From: Candidatus Bathyarchaeota archaeon | GTDB lineage: Archaea > Thermoproteota > Bathyarchaeia > Bathyarchaeales > Bathycorpusculaceae | Assembly: GCA_013388905.1 (NCBI GenBank) | Contig: JACAEI010000045.1 | Location: 1 to 32,631, forward strand | Direction of reading: 5' to 3' | DNA: 32,631 nucleotides | Part shown: piece by piece, positions 15,561-23,892 of the stretch | How the letters are laid out: each line of letters begins with the position of its first letter | How positions within the stretch are numbered: position 1 is the first letter of the stretch | The notes under the pieces: model-generated | What the model was told of the DNA's origin: nothing | What the model saw: only the letters and a program-made list of their open reading frames with translations | The model's database searches: none | Made by a program: the position numbers and the translations under genes

Positions 15561-17267
15561 TCATCCCTTCAGTTTGTCAGCTTTTCGGCAAATATTGGAA
15601 ATAATAAGCATTATGTGTGGAAAAGTGAATACGCTGAAGACTTTTGTGTATTTTGGGTTTCCAGCTTTTTTAACTGTGTCAACGTGTCCGCCTGCTTTAA
15701 GGTAGCCTTCTATGAAAACTTTTGCAATAAGCTCTGTTGATTTGATGCTGACAAATGGTGAAATATAATGTCCAGCATAGTATAGAAACTCGGCGATGTC
15801 CCAGACTTTGTCGCCGTTTCGAGAAGCTTGCTCAAAATCCAGTAAGTAAATTTCATCATCTCTGTCAACTAGAATATTTTCTGGTTTTGTATCGCCTAAA
15901 GCTATGTTGAGGGCATGCACTTTTGCAAATGTTTCGCCCACTTTTTTTATGATATTTAAGCTGTTCTTCTTTTCTTCAACATTTTTCGATTCCGTGATTT
16001 TTCTTATTACTTTTTCAAGGCTTTCACCTTCAACGTATTCCATAAAAAGCAAACGTTCAGCATGATTCACATACAATAGTTTTGGAACCGCAAAATTCTT
16101 CGAATACAGTAGTTGGTTTATGGCGCATTCTTTCTCGAGTCTAGAGCGTCCCAAAACTGCAAAGGTTCTAGTTCCAACAGTCCATAACGTGAGCGGAAAC
16201 CACTTGACGCTTGACCAATCTTTAAACCTTTTAACAACAACCTTTCTTTCTTTACCATTCGTTAAAGCCTTAATTAAGTAGGCATCATTTAAAACGCCAC
16301 CAATTTTTTGAATGCTTACTTTCGTGTCTTCGCTTGCACAAAGTGCCTTTCGTGCAAAATCCTTAATATCAACTTTACTTGTCAGTGGAACAAGCCCCAT
16401 TGCGGTAGGCACATAAAGATATTTTTGAGGGTCATCAATCTGATGAATGATTTTTGAATTTTCTCCAGTCAATCGTTGAAGTCGCGTCAGCAATTGTCTG
16501 CTTTGTAAGAGAGAGTTTATGATTTGGGGAAAAACTCCGAGTAGAGATGTGAACAATGTTTTCTGTGCAGGTTTGAATAAAGTGATGAATCGGGTTTTTC
16601 GGTTTTTGACTTTATCTATGAAATCCCTGGAGATTTTCACGTAGTTCTTTGAAAAGCTAATCACTTTTTCTTTTTCTAATTGTTCTAAAGCTTCACAGTA
16701 GATTCGAAGAGTAGTTTTCACGTTTCTTTCTTTAGAGTCTTCTTGCATAAAATTTAGCACCAAGTATATCATTGGTGGAAAAAGTCTGGCTCTGCTTAGC
16801 ATTGATTCATACAAGAAAAATTCGGGTTTGATGCAAATTTCGTAAGACAACTCTGGAAAGTCTAAGACAAGGTTTTCTAAAAGTTCTGTGATTAGGCGCT
16901 TTTTCAACTTAACCTCTTGAGCATGCAAGTATTTGCTGTTTACTAGTGGTATGTAGGGAAAAATTAGTCCGCCTGCTACACCTTCGCCTAGGAAACCCCT
17001 ATCCACATCCATTTCAAAAACTCCTTGGTCAACAGCAATGATAATAGTGTTTCTTCCATCGAAGACTTTCAAAAAATTCATAAACTTAGGTTGAAATCTA
17101 TGAATTACAAATAAAACTTCAATTGTTCCTTTTACATTTGACAGCTCTAATGAGTAGCCGCCATAAACACATGCTGCTACAATTTGGCAAGAACCAGCAA
17201 CGTGCCTACCAAAATCAAGAACATGCGCGAATAGTTTCTGGTTTGAGACTTCTGAAGGCTGAATCAA
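15561..17267 (-). CDS. Degenerate nucleotidyltransferase fused to a RIO/Bud32-like kinase domain
   Basis: 568 residues. The C-terminal half is a kinase fold: VVVKRF (ATP-binding Lys), the catalytic loop ALGDTKPENILV (Asp in place of the usual HxD context), and LLDFEQAS as the DFG equivalent followed by a Trp-Asp (KVWDIAEFLYY). This resembles Bud32, RIO or aminoglycoside phosphotransferase kinases. The N-terminal 100 residues look like a Pol-beta nucleotidyltransferase (CVYGGYSLELSNVKGTIEVLFVIHRF), but the two catalytic Asp of the GS...DxD motif are missing (GTIEV). A middle region (about 110-300) is helical. The start is TTG with GGTGA 4 nt upstream. It forms an operon with the RNase J-like gene. 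Confidence 0.8.
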   Translation of the reverse strand: MIQPSEVSNQKLFAHVLDFGRHVAGSCQIVAACVYGGYSLELSNVKGTIEVLFVIHRFQPKFMNFLKVFDGRNTIIIAVDQGVFEMDVDRGFLGEGVAGGLIFPYIPLVNSKYLHAQEVKLKKRLITELLENLVLDFPELSYEICIKPEFFLYESMLSRARLFPPMIYLVLNFMQEDSKERNVKTTLRIYCEALEQLEKEKVISFSKNYVKISRDFIDKVKNRKTRFITLFKPAQKTLFTSLLGVFPQIINSLLQSRQLLTRLQRLTGENSKIIHQIDDPQKYLYVPTAMGLVPLTSKVDIKDFARKALCASEDTKVSIQKIGGVLNDAYLIKALTNGKERKVVVKRFKDWSSVKWFPLTLWTVGTRTFAVLGRSRLEKECAINQLLYSKNFAVPKLLYVNHAERLLFMEYVEGESLEKVIRKITESKNVEEKKNSLNIIKKVGETFAKVHALNIALGDTKPENILVDRDDEIYLLDFEQASRNGDKVWDIAEFLYYAGHYISPFVSIKSTELIAKVFIEGYLKAGGHVDTVKKAGNPKYTKVFSVFTFPHIMLIISNICRKADKLKG

Positions 17268-17319
17268 AGCTTCACCTAGATATGAATGCAGACTCTGTAG
17301 ATAGAATCTGTAACTCTAG

Positions 17320-17330
17320 AAAATATAAGT
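17320..17330 (-). promoter_or_regulatory. Candidate TATA box of the kinase-RNase J operon
   Basis: On the minus strand the sequence reads ACTTATATTTT, about 55 nt before the TTG start at 17267. This allows a leader of roughly 25-30 nt. Confidence 0.35.
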
Positions 17331-17370
17331 ATGCTTTTCAATGAAACCTAACGCAGAAACAGTTTTCCTT

Positions 17371-17463
17371 TTAGTAGACAGTTGCTGGATTACCTCCAAA
17401 TGGTTTGTCGGTAAACACATCTACTATGTATAGAGGGATTTCGCCATTGCTGTCCTTTCTCAT
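17371..17463 (-). pseudogene. N-terminal remnant of a PhzF-family epimerase
   Basis: A 30-codon frame begins with ATG four nt after the stop of the acyl-CoA synthetase gene and ends at TAA. The residues IPLYIVDVFTDKPFGGNPAT match the start of PhzF/DapF-fold isomerases (consensus VDAFTdkpFgGNPAaV). The remaining 240 or so residues of the family are absent in all frames that I read, so the gene is truncated by deletion. The position shows it was once the last gene of the upstream operon. Confidence 0.75.
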
Positions 17464-17467
17464 TTAT

Positions 17468-18820
17468 TCACTTTTCAATAATTTTAGCGTAAGCTCTCAA
17501 AACTTTTAGGGCTTTTGCGGCTTTTTCTGGCAAATCATACAATGGAATGCGTGTATTACTCAGCACATTATATACCAATTCAAAATCTTGTCCACCTGCA
17601 GGCACGTCTACAATAGGCTTGCTAGGATATTTTGCTGCAACTTTAGGAAGCACTTTGGCGTCGTTTGGCTCAAAAAAGCACGATTTAAGCATGTTTATTA
17701 CTAATACGCCGTCAACATTCTTGTCTGCAAGAACAAGCTCTAACACTTTCGCGTAGCGTTCAGCTCTAGCATCTGCTATCATATCAATAGGGTTGGCTGC
17801 ATCCACTCCTGGATACAACCTTTCAATTTTCGTTCTAGTCTTTTCCAACAAAGTGGCAAGTTTTAAATTGTTCTTAACAATCGCGTCTGCAGCCAATATT
17901 GCTGGCCCACCTACATTGCTTACAATGGCAACATTATCGCCATGCATTGGTGGTTGCTTAGAAAGGGCTATGGCTGCGTCCATCAGCTCTTCTATGTTTT
18001 CGACACGTATTATTCCCGCTTTTTTGAATGCAGCGTCAAAAATTGCGTCTGAGCCGGCTATTGAGGCTGTGTGTGATTTAGCACGGTGTGCAGATTCCTG
18101 TGTTATTCCACCTTTTAAGGCTACAATGGGCTTTTTCTTCACAGTTTTTTTGGCTTCTTCTATGAATCTTCTTCCGTCTTTTATACCTTCCATGTAGAGA
18201 CATATAACTTTCGTGTCTTTGTCTTTTCGGAGATAGTGCAGTAATTCAACGTCGTCTACATCTATTTTGTCGCCTACAAATGCGAATTTGCTGATGCCAA
18301 CACCATAAAAGTATGCCCAGTCAAGTATGCAAGCACCGACTCCACCGCTTTGTGATATAACCGCAATGCTTCCCTTCTTGGGCATTATATCGCTTTCAAA
18401 AGTCGTGTTCAACCCATTGGTAGTGTTTATTACGCCCATAATGGTGTTAGGTCCCAAAACTCTGATGCCATATTCCTCTCTAAGTTTAAGCAGGTGTTCA
18501 CGCTGGTGGTTTTTGTATCCGCCAGTAATCATGACGAGGGCTTTAACTCCTATCTTTGCGCATTGTTCTGCTTGACTAAGTGATAGTGTGGATGGCAACA
18601 TTATAACAGCTAGTTCTGGGATGCGACGCATTTTGCTCAAACTGTTATGTTTCGCTTTTTCATCAATGTCTAAGACGTAGACTTTTCCATGAAAGAATTT
18701 TTTCATGTTATGTGTTACGCTTCTGAAAAGCTGAGGCGAAGCCATGCCGACTTTTTCCCGAATTGTGCTTGAACCTATTAATACTACTGACTGAGGGTCA
18801 AAGATAGCCTTCACATTCAT
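17468..18820 (-). CDS. ADP-forming acyl-CoA synthetase, alpha-type subunit
   Basis: About 450 residues. Archaeal ADP-forming acyl-CoA synthetases convert acyl-CoA, ADP and phosphate to the acid, CoA and ATP. The N-terminal CoA-binding Rossmann domain begins with VKAIFDPQSVVLIGSST. The middle has GPNTIMGVINT and SQSGGVGACILDW. The phosphorylated His is in KSHTASIAGSD, followed by GIIRVENIEELMDAA. The beta-type ATP-grasp domain is not encoded here and should come from elsewhere. I start at 18820 because the family normally begins about ten residues before the first strand and GAAGGT lies 7 nt upstream; an ATG at 18883 adds 21 residues without an SD. It follows the ABC permease gene by 17 nt if the longer start is used, so it may be in the same operon. 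Substrate unknown. Confidence 0.88.
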   Translation of the reverse strand: MNVKAIFDPQSVVLIGSSTIREKVGMASPQLFRSVTHNMKKFFHGKVYVLDIDEKAKHNSLSKMRRIPELAVIMLPSTLSLSQAEQCAKIGVKALVMITGGYKNHQREHLLKLREEYGIRVLGPNTIMGVINTTNGLNTTFESDIMPKKGSIAVISQSGGVGACILDWAYFYGVGISKFAFVGDKIDVDDVELLHYLRKDKDTKVICLYMEGIKDGRRFIEEAKKTVKKKPIVALKGGITQESAHRAKSHTASIAGSDAIFDAAFKKAGIIRVENIEELMDAAIALSKQPPMHGDNVAIVSNVGGPAILAADAIVKNNLKLATLLEKTRTKIERLYPGVDAANPIDMIADARAERYAKVLELVLADKNVDGVLVINMLKSCFFEPNDAKVLPKVAAKYPSKPIVDVPAGGQDFELVYNVLSNTRIPLYDLPEKAAKALKVLRAYAKIIEK

Positions 18821-18899
18821 CGAGTTAACCTTCAAATCAAATCGCTTAAAGGGAAGGTAAGAGAATACGTTATCCATATTCATAAATTTAACTAAGGAA

Positions 18900-19685
18900 T
18901 TATTTGCGTTCTATTATCTTGATGTAGGCGAAAGCTGCGCTTAAAGTGAAAATTGCCGAGAAAACAAGTACATTAAGAATTGAAACGTAAGAAAATGCTG
19001 GACTGCCAAGCAGAAAATTGCGAATCATGTCTGAAGCACTGCTTAACGGATTAATCTCGGCCAATGTCACGAGCACAGATGGAAATTTACCTTCTGCTCC
19101 TAATTGTTGAATTAGCGAAAGCGGATAAAAGACGCTGCTGCAGAAAAACAGCGTATAATAGACTAGTCCACGTGCTGTGATGAATTTTTCTAGGCTTGAG
19201 GTGGATACAGCTATGGCGATGCTTAGTCCAGATATGCCTAAGGCTAGGAGAAACAGAATAGCAATTATAGTCAAAAACTGCCAAACGTTCGGAAAACCCA
19301 GAAACACGAAACATGTTAGCAAAAGCGGAGACATGTAAATCATGCCGCGTAATCCACCTGAAAGCACTCGCCCAATAGCTAGTTCCATTCGAGTCATCGG
19401 CAAACTTAACATGTAATGGTGCACTTCTCTTCGCCGCTCCATATTTATCTCTCGCCCAATCATAAATGCTGAAGCAAACAAACCCGTCACGGTAAGTCCA
19501 GGCGCGAAAAATCTAAAATAGTCACGATATTGCTCTATGACAGCGCCTCTTACCATGTAGTTGTAGACTATAGCCATTATGAACAAATCTGCCAAGTTCA
19601 TGCTGATTAGGCCAACAAGCCACCACTTATAGCGGAAGAAGTTTCTCAAATCATGCTCTAGAAGGTTAATGATGTGTTTTATCAT
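18900..19685 (-). CDS. ABC-2 type transporter permease
   Basis: About 261 residues with roughly six hydrophobic spans in ABC-2 order: an N-terminal amphipathic region (LEHDLRNFFRYKWW), a first span, EINMERRREVHHYMLSLPMTRMELAIGRVLSGGLRG (coupling segment), then four more spans. It pairs with the adjacent permease and ATPase in an exporter. The ATG at 19685 overlaps the stop of the upstream permease by four nt (ATGA) and has GGAGG 6 nt upstream. The cargo is unknown; related DrrAB- and NodJ-type systems export drugs, lipids or polysaccharides. Confidence 0.88.
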   Translation of the reverse strand: MIKHIINLLEHDLRNFFRYKWWLVGLISMNLADLFIMAIVYNYMVRGAVIEQYRDYFRFFAPGLTVTGLFASAFMIGREINMERRREVHHYMLSLPMTRMELAIGRVLSGGLRGMIYMSPLLLTCFVFLGFPNVWQFLTIIAILFLLALGISGLSIAIAVSTSSLEKFITARGLVYYTLFFCSSVFYPLSLIQQLGAEGKFPSVLVTLAEINPLSSASDMIRNFLLGSPAFSYVSILNVLVFSAIFTLSAAFAYIKIIERK

Positions 19686-20446
19686 TGCCATCCTCCTCCT
19701 TCAATGCGCCTATCGTAAATTGTGATGCCAATAAAGGTGAAGATGGCGAAGAATGCAATTATGCCCACTAATGGCAACAATGGATTGTCCAATGTGATTA
19801 TGTCTGGTAGCCCTGTGCCCCAACGAAACAAGTCTGCAGCATAACTGACTGGGTTAAAGTTTGCAATTCCACCATAAATTGGGTTAGCTGTTTGCACAAC
19901 ATTCAAAGGATACATTGCTGTGCTTAACCGCACGATTAAGGCGTCTAATACGCCCATAAGTATATCGAAGCGGTCGATTGACTTTATCATCACAGCTATA
20001 GTGATGCTCATGCCGGAAACGCCAAACGAGAACAGAAAAAGCGAAAACAACGCCGCTAGGAAGTTGAGTGGGTTAACTGCCCCAATAACGTATAGCGAAG
20101 CCGCAATCAATGGTCCAACATAAATGAAGGCTCTTAGACCCCCGCCGATTGAGCGTCCCAGCACAAGTTGTCTCCTTGAAACTGGTAAGCTAAGCAAATA
20201 TTCAAAGACGCCATGCTCTGCCTCTTCATAAATGTCAAATCCAATGAATATGGCAGCGGAGTAAAGTGTCATTATAGAAAGGCCCGACACGTAATAACGA
20301 AAGTAGTCTGGCACTTCTTGCACGTTAATCATGCGTGAAGCAATGAGCCCGAACAGAACTATCTGTGACACGAACCATATGGCACGTATTATAATTAGAA
20401 ATTTATATTGAAAGAATAGGCGAACGTCTCTTTCGGCCACTAGCAA
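19682..20446 (-). CDS. ABC-2 type transporter permease
   Basis: 254 residues with about six membrane spans and the same coupling pattern as its neighbour: DIYEEAEHGVFEYLLSLPVSRRQLVLGRSIGGGLRAFIYVGPLI. The two permeases are diverged paralogues, so the exporter is probably a heterodimer. The start is TTG; a GTG six nt downstream is equally possible because no strong SD is seen. It lies 19 nt after the ATPase gene and overlaps the next permease by four nt. Confidence 0.87.
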   Translation of the reverse strand: MLVAERDVRLFFQYKFLIIIRAIWFVSQIVLFGLIASRMINVQEVPDYFRYYVSGLSIMTLYSAAIFIGFDIYEEAEHGVFEYLLSLPVSRRQLVLGRSIGGGLRAFIYVGPLIAASLYVIGAVNPLNFLAALFSLFLFSFGVSGMSITIAVMIKSIDRFDILMGVLDALIVRLSTAMYPLNVVQTANPIYGGIANFNPVSYAADLFRWGTGLPDIITLDNPLLPLVGIIAFFAIFTFIGITIYDRRIEGGGWQ

Positions 20447-20465
20447 AAGCTTATTCGTCTTTAGC

Positions 20466-21428
20466 TCACACTCCCACTTTCTGGGCTTCTTCGATTGTTA
20501 ATCCAGTGTAATGTGCAAACACATCGTCAAGGCTTGGCTCACTCATGTGAATGGATGTCACTGGAACGTTCTTTTTCAAAAGCATGTTCATTATTTTTGG
20601 GACGACTTCTTCAACCTTATTTAGATATAAGCGCAATAATGTGGGTTTAATTTGTAAAACGTTAACTACTTCCTTAAAGTTTTTGAGGTCTCCGATAATC
20701 GCAGTTGAAGCATCATTTTCGAGTTGAATTTCTACTATGTCGCCACCTATTATACTGTCTTTCAGAGTTTTTGGTGTGTCGCATACGAGTAATTTGCCCT
20801 TGTGCATTATTGCTACGCGATCTGAAAGGATGTCTGCCTCGTAAAGCTCATTGGTGGCGAGTATTATAGTGCTTCCTTCATCGCGAAGTCTGCAAATCAT
20901 GTTCCATATTCTATGCTTGCCAACAACGTCAACCTGTGCAGTAGGTTCGTCAATAATGGCAATTTTAGGTCTTTGAACCAAAACCTTGGCTAGCTCGACC
21001 CGTTTGCGCATGCCACCTGAAAGCGCATGAACATTTTTGCGGCGATGTTCCCACATATCCAGGTCTTCTAAAACTTGTCGAACTCTGCGTTTTCGCTCTT
21101 CATTGGGCAGTCCGCAAACTTTTGCATGCCAGTTCACGATGTCCCAGGTTGTGCTAACCCACAGCATTTTTGGCTCCTGAAATACTACACCTATAAGCTC
21201 TCGTACTTTATCTGGATTCTTGCGTATGTCGTAGCCACCAACGGTAGCTGTGCCCTCTGTTGGTCTAATAACAGTTACAAGCATAAGAATTGTAGTTGTT
21301 TTCCCCGCACCATTAGGTCCGAGAAGCCCAAGAATCTCGCCGTCTTCAACTTCCAGATTTAGATGGTCTACTGCCATAATATTGCCGAATTTCTTTGTTA
21401 AATTAGTAATTTGGATTATAGGTGGCAT
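20466..21428 (-). CDS. ABC transporter ATP-binding protein (DrrA-like)
   Basis: About 320 residues. A single nucleotide-binding domain: Walker A GPNGAGKTTT, Q-loop VVFQEPKM, signature LSGGMRKR, Walker B IAIIDEPT, and a switch position that reads ATNE, with Asn where His is usual. The C-terminal 90 residues (DIVEIQLEN to the SLDDVFAHYTG tail) form the DrrA/CcmA-type accessory domain. The ATG at 21428 has GGGG six nt upstream; an earlier in-frame start at 21458 is less likely. It is the first gene of the exporter operon. The missing switch His is unusual and could mean altered catalysis. Confidence 0.92.
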   Translation of the reverse strand: MPPIIQITNLTKKFGNIMAVDHLNLEVEDGEILGLLGPNGAGKTTTILMLVTVIRPTEGTATVGGYDIRKNPDKVRELIGVVFQEPKMLWVSTTWDIVNWHAKVCGLPNEERKRRVRQVLEDLDMWEHRRKNVHALSGGMRKRVELAKVLVQRPKIAIIDEPTAQVDVVGKHRIWNMICRLRDEGSTIILATNELYEADILSDRVAIMHKGKLLVCDTPKTLKDSIIGGDIVEIQLENDASTAIIGDLKNFKEVVNVLQIKPTLLRLYLNKVEEVVPKIMNMLLKKNVPVTSIHMSEPSLDDVFAHYTGLTIEEAQKVGV

Positions 21429-21469
21429 ACTATGCCCCGACGCTGAAGCGAATAACAATAACTAAGCGG

Positions 21470-21478
21470 TTAAAAAAG
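21470..21478 (-). promoter_or_regulatory. TATA box of the ABC exporter operon
   Basis: On the minus strand CTTTTTTAA lies about 45 nt before the ATG at 21428, giving a leader of about 20 nt that contains the GGGG SD. Confidence 0.45.
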
Positions 21479-21522
21479 ATTTATCATTTCTAGAATCTAA
21501 TTTCTCGTTTACCTGTGCCAAC

Positions 21523-21535
21523 CTTTTTATATAAG
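21523..21535 (+). promoter_or_regulatory. TATA box of the DEAD-box helicase gene
   Basis: CTTTTTATATAAG is a strong archaeal TATA box. The transcript start should fall near 21556, leaving a leader of roughly 75 nt before the ATG at 21632, unusually long, with a duplicated AAGCTTTTGAA segment (21580-21599) inside it. Confidence 0.55.
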
Positions 21536-21631
21536 AAGTTGCGTTTTGTGTGTTGTCACATTGATTCATGTAATTAGCAAAGCTTTTGAAAGCTTTTGAA
21601 GAATGCATGGAAAAATTTTGTGGCAGGAGAA

Positions 21632-22792
21632 ATGAAATATATGAAAATACAGTACTTTAAGGATTTACCAGTAAGTATGGAAATCTTGAAAGGTGTCGGA
21701 GAGCTTGGATTCAGTAATCTTTTTCCAATTCAAGCTCAAGCGATGACTCCATTGCTTGAAGGCAAAGATGTTATCGGGCAAGCACAAACCGGAACTGGCA
21801 AGACCGCTGCTTTTGGAATTCCAATGATTGAACGCCTGAACCTAGAAATAAAGAATGTTCAAGGTTTAGTTTTAGTACCAACCCGCGAACTTGCAGTTCA
21901 AGTAGCAGAACATATTCGCCAATTTGGAAAGTATACAAAGCTGAAGGTCTTGCCAATCTACGGAGGTGAACCAATCGGAAAACAAATACATGCATTGCAG
22001 GATGGCATCCACATAATTGTTGGTACGCCAGGTCGCATAATTGACCTACTTGAAAGGCACATCCTTAGTTTAGAGTCGGTGAAGGTAGTCGTTCTCGACG
22101 AAGCAGATAGAATGCTTGACATGGGGTTCATAGATGACATTGAACTTATACTTTCAAGAGTGCCGTCAGATAGACAGACAAGCCTTTTCTCAGCGACAAT
22201 CGATCAGTCTGTGATGAAAATATGCACCAAATATATGAAGAAGCCTGAAAAAATATTCGTAAGCAAAGACGAGATAGCCCTTACGCAGATAACCCAATAT
22301 TATATAGCTGTGAATCCATACAACAAATTTGAGGTTCTCAGCAACATTTTAGACGAGCACCATATAAATCGCGCTATAATATTTTGCAAAACACGCACGG
22401 ACACAAGCATTCTTGCAGACAAGTTGCGAAAGAGAGGGTATGACGCAAGACCTCTTCATGCTGGCTTCAGCCAACCACAAAGAGATTTCGTCGTTAACTC
22501 TTTCAGAAAAGGAAAATTGAAGCTACTTGTCGCGACAGACGTTGCTGCAAGAGGCTTAGATATTCAGGGAATAACGCACATAATAAACTACGATGTGCCT
22601 TTTGATGCTTTAGTCTATTTCCACAGGATCGGCAGGACTGCTAGAATGGGACGCGAAGGAACCGCAATAACACTTGTAGGGTATGGAGAATTGACAGAGT
22701 TCAATGATATAAAAGCCTTAACTAAAACAAAAATAGAAGAAATAACGGAACTCTGCGAACTCGCCCAAACACACCAGTTAAAACACAGCTAA
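21632..22792 (+). CDS. DEAD-box RNA helicase
   Basis: About 386 residues, the minimal two-RecA core with all motifs: Q-motif (GFSNLFPIQAQ), Walker A AQTGTGKT, PTREL, GTPGR, DEAD, SAT, a second-domain FCKTRTDTSILADKL, ARGLDIQG and HRIGRTARMG. It unwinds RNA using ATP, typically in ribosome assembly, RNA decay or cold response. There is no C-terminal extension. A GGAG lies 2 nt before the ATG at 21632 and 11 nt before the next in-frame ATG (21641), so either start is possible; TTG 21596 is less likely. The long leader may allow post-transcriptional control, as is common for such helicases. Confidence 0.95.
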   Translation: MKYMKIQYFKDLPVSMEILKGVGELGFSNLFPIQAQAMTPLLEGKDVIGQAQTGTGKTAAFGIPMIERLNLEIKNVQGLVLVPTRELAVQVAEHIRQFGKYTKLKVLPIYGGEPIGKQIHALQDGIHIIVGTPGRIIDLLERHILSLESVKVVVLDEADRMLDMGFIDDIELILSRVPSDRQTSLFSATIDQSVMKICTKYMKKPEKIFVSKDEIALTQITQYYIAVNPYNKFEVLSNILDEHHINRAIIFCKTRTDTSILADKLRKRGYDARPLHAGFSQPQRDFVVNSFRKGKLKLLVATDVAARGLDIQGITHIINYDVPFDALVYFHRIGRTARMGREGTAITLVGYGELTEFNDIKALTKTKIEEITELCELAQTHQLKHS

Positions 22793-22862
22793 TTTCATAC
22801 TTCTTCACCACTAAACATAATAAACAGAATTGACACTCTTACATGAGGTTAAGACAAAAATT

Positions 22863-23006
22863 ATGCCTAAAGATCCAGTTTGCGGAGTTATTCTTGACGA
22901 AAAGACAGCCAAGTTCAAAATAACCTATGATGGTGAAACTTATCATTTTTGCAGCGTGACTTGCAAGAAGAGGTTCAAAAGACACCCCTTGAAGTTTGTA
23001 AAGTAA
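22863..23006 (+). CDS. 47-aa YHS-domain metal-binding protein
   Basis: A complete small gene whose product is little more than one YHS/TRASH-type domain: KDPVCGVILDEK, then TYDGETYHFCSVTCKKRFKRHP. The DPVCG, YHFCS and C-x3-C-x3-F residues match the family pattern and should bind a metal such as copper, zinc or iron. These proteins often act with metal ATPases or as metallochaperones and sensors. The ATG has a GAGGTT SD about 12 nt upstream. It lies 70 nt after the helicase gene on the same strand. Confidence 0.8.
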   Translation: MPKDPVCGVILDEKTAKFKITYDGETYHFCSVTCKKRFKRHPLKFVK

Positions 23007-23022
23007 CAATCTGCAAATCGAA

Positions 23023-23091
23023 ATGTCAGACGATGAGAAGAAGCGGTCAAGAATGGTTCAAGAAATAGGAGAATCGTTTACAGCAAGGTAG
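23023..23091 (+). CDS. Possible 22-aa leader ORF
   Basis: A short ATG-started frame between the YHS gene and the OB-fold gene encodes a charged 22-residue peptide (MSDDEKKRSRM then VQEIGESFTAR). It ends 7 nt before the ATG of the OB-fold gene, so it could couple translation. There is no convincing SD and no family. It may be chance. Confidence 0.25.
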   Translation: MSDDEKKRSRMVQEIGESFTAR

Positions 23092-23098
23092 AATAGTA

Positions 23099-23719
23099 AT
23101 GCGAAATCAAACGTCACCTAGCGAGTATCTTGCATTTCTGTCAATAAAATATGAAGTTGATGCTGACAAGTTTTTTGACGCATTAATTTCAGCGGGGAAA
23201 AATCAAAAATCAACATGCGGAAACCTTTCAATCGAATGTCGAAGCAAACAGAATAAAACAATAGTTCTTCTAATAACGAGAGGCCCAAAAGTTGTTGCAC
23301 AATTTCCAATATCCAAAGAACTTTTGTTGGATCAAAACAATCCAATCAAAAACGCCAGAAAAGCTAGTATGCTCATTAGACGGGCAATCAAGATTGAAGA
23401 AAGTCAAAAGACAATTCAAATTAAAGACTTACGAGTTGGAATGAAAAATGTCAATCTAAAGGTAGAGGTTCTGGAAATTACAAAGCCTATTGTGGTCGTT
23501 ACAAGATTTGGAAACTATGCCAGCGTCGCTAACGCGTTAGTATCAGATGAAACTGGAAAAATCAAACTTTGCTTATGGAACGAACAAATAAACTCCATGT
23601 CTGTTGGAGATACTATTCAAATCGAAAATGCGAGAATATCTGCGTTCAGAGGAGAAAGACAGTTGAGAGTTGGAAAAAATGGCGCTATTTACGTTACTCA
23701 AAATGTCATTGCCAAGTGA
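23099..23719 (+). CDS. OB-fold protein, single-stranded DNA/RNA-binding (RPA/SSB-like)
   Basis: 206 residues. The C-terminal half (about 108-200) has the OB-fold pattern of archaeal RPA/SSB proteins: IKDLRVGMKNVNLKVEVLEI, ANALVSDETGKIKLCLWNEQINSMSVGDTIQIENARISAFRGERQLRVGKNG. The N-terminal 100 residues are a separate alpha/beta domain I do not recognise; it may be a helix-rich adaptor. The ATG start is preceded by AGAATAGTA with no strong SD. Function is likely nucleic-acid binding, perhaps in repair or RNA metabolism, given the helicase upstream; this is inferred. Confidence 0.75.
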   Translation: MRNQTSPSEYLAFLSIKYEVDADKFFDALISAGKNQKSTCGNLSIECRSKQNKTIVLLITRGPKVVAQFPISKELLLDQNNPIKNARKASMLIRRAIKIEESQKTIQIKDLRVGMKNVNLKVEVLEITKPIVVVTRFGNYASVANALVSDETGKIKLCLWNEQINSMSVGDTIQIENARISAFRGERQLRVGKNGAIYVTQNVIAK

Positions 23720-23892
23720 AGGTGCAAATAATCCGTAGCTAATAAGAACAAGTCGAAAGGCTTTGCTTGGGCGAACTTGACATTAAGAATATAGATGCGT
23801 AGAATGGAGGTACATGCGACTTTAGCTGTGAAGTAACGTTTTAGACTCATCAATTGTTGCATGTTAGTAGATGTTGTTGGAAAAATTTTTGG

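Noticed and set aside
17411-17425. Third copy of the PadR/minigene promoter element (GTAGATGTGTTTA)
   Set aside because: The 13-bp match lies inside the PhzF relic, where it encodes the conserved VDVFT residues, and the rest of the element is not present. Probably chance.
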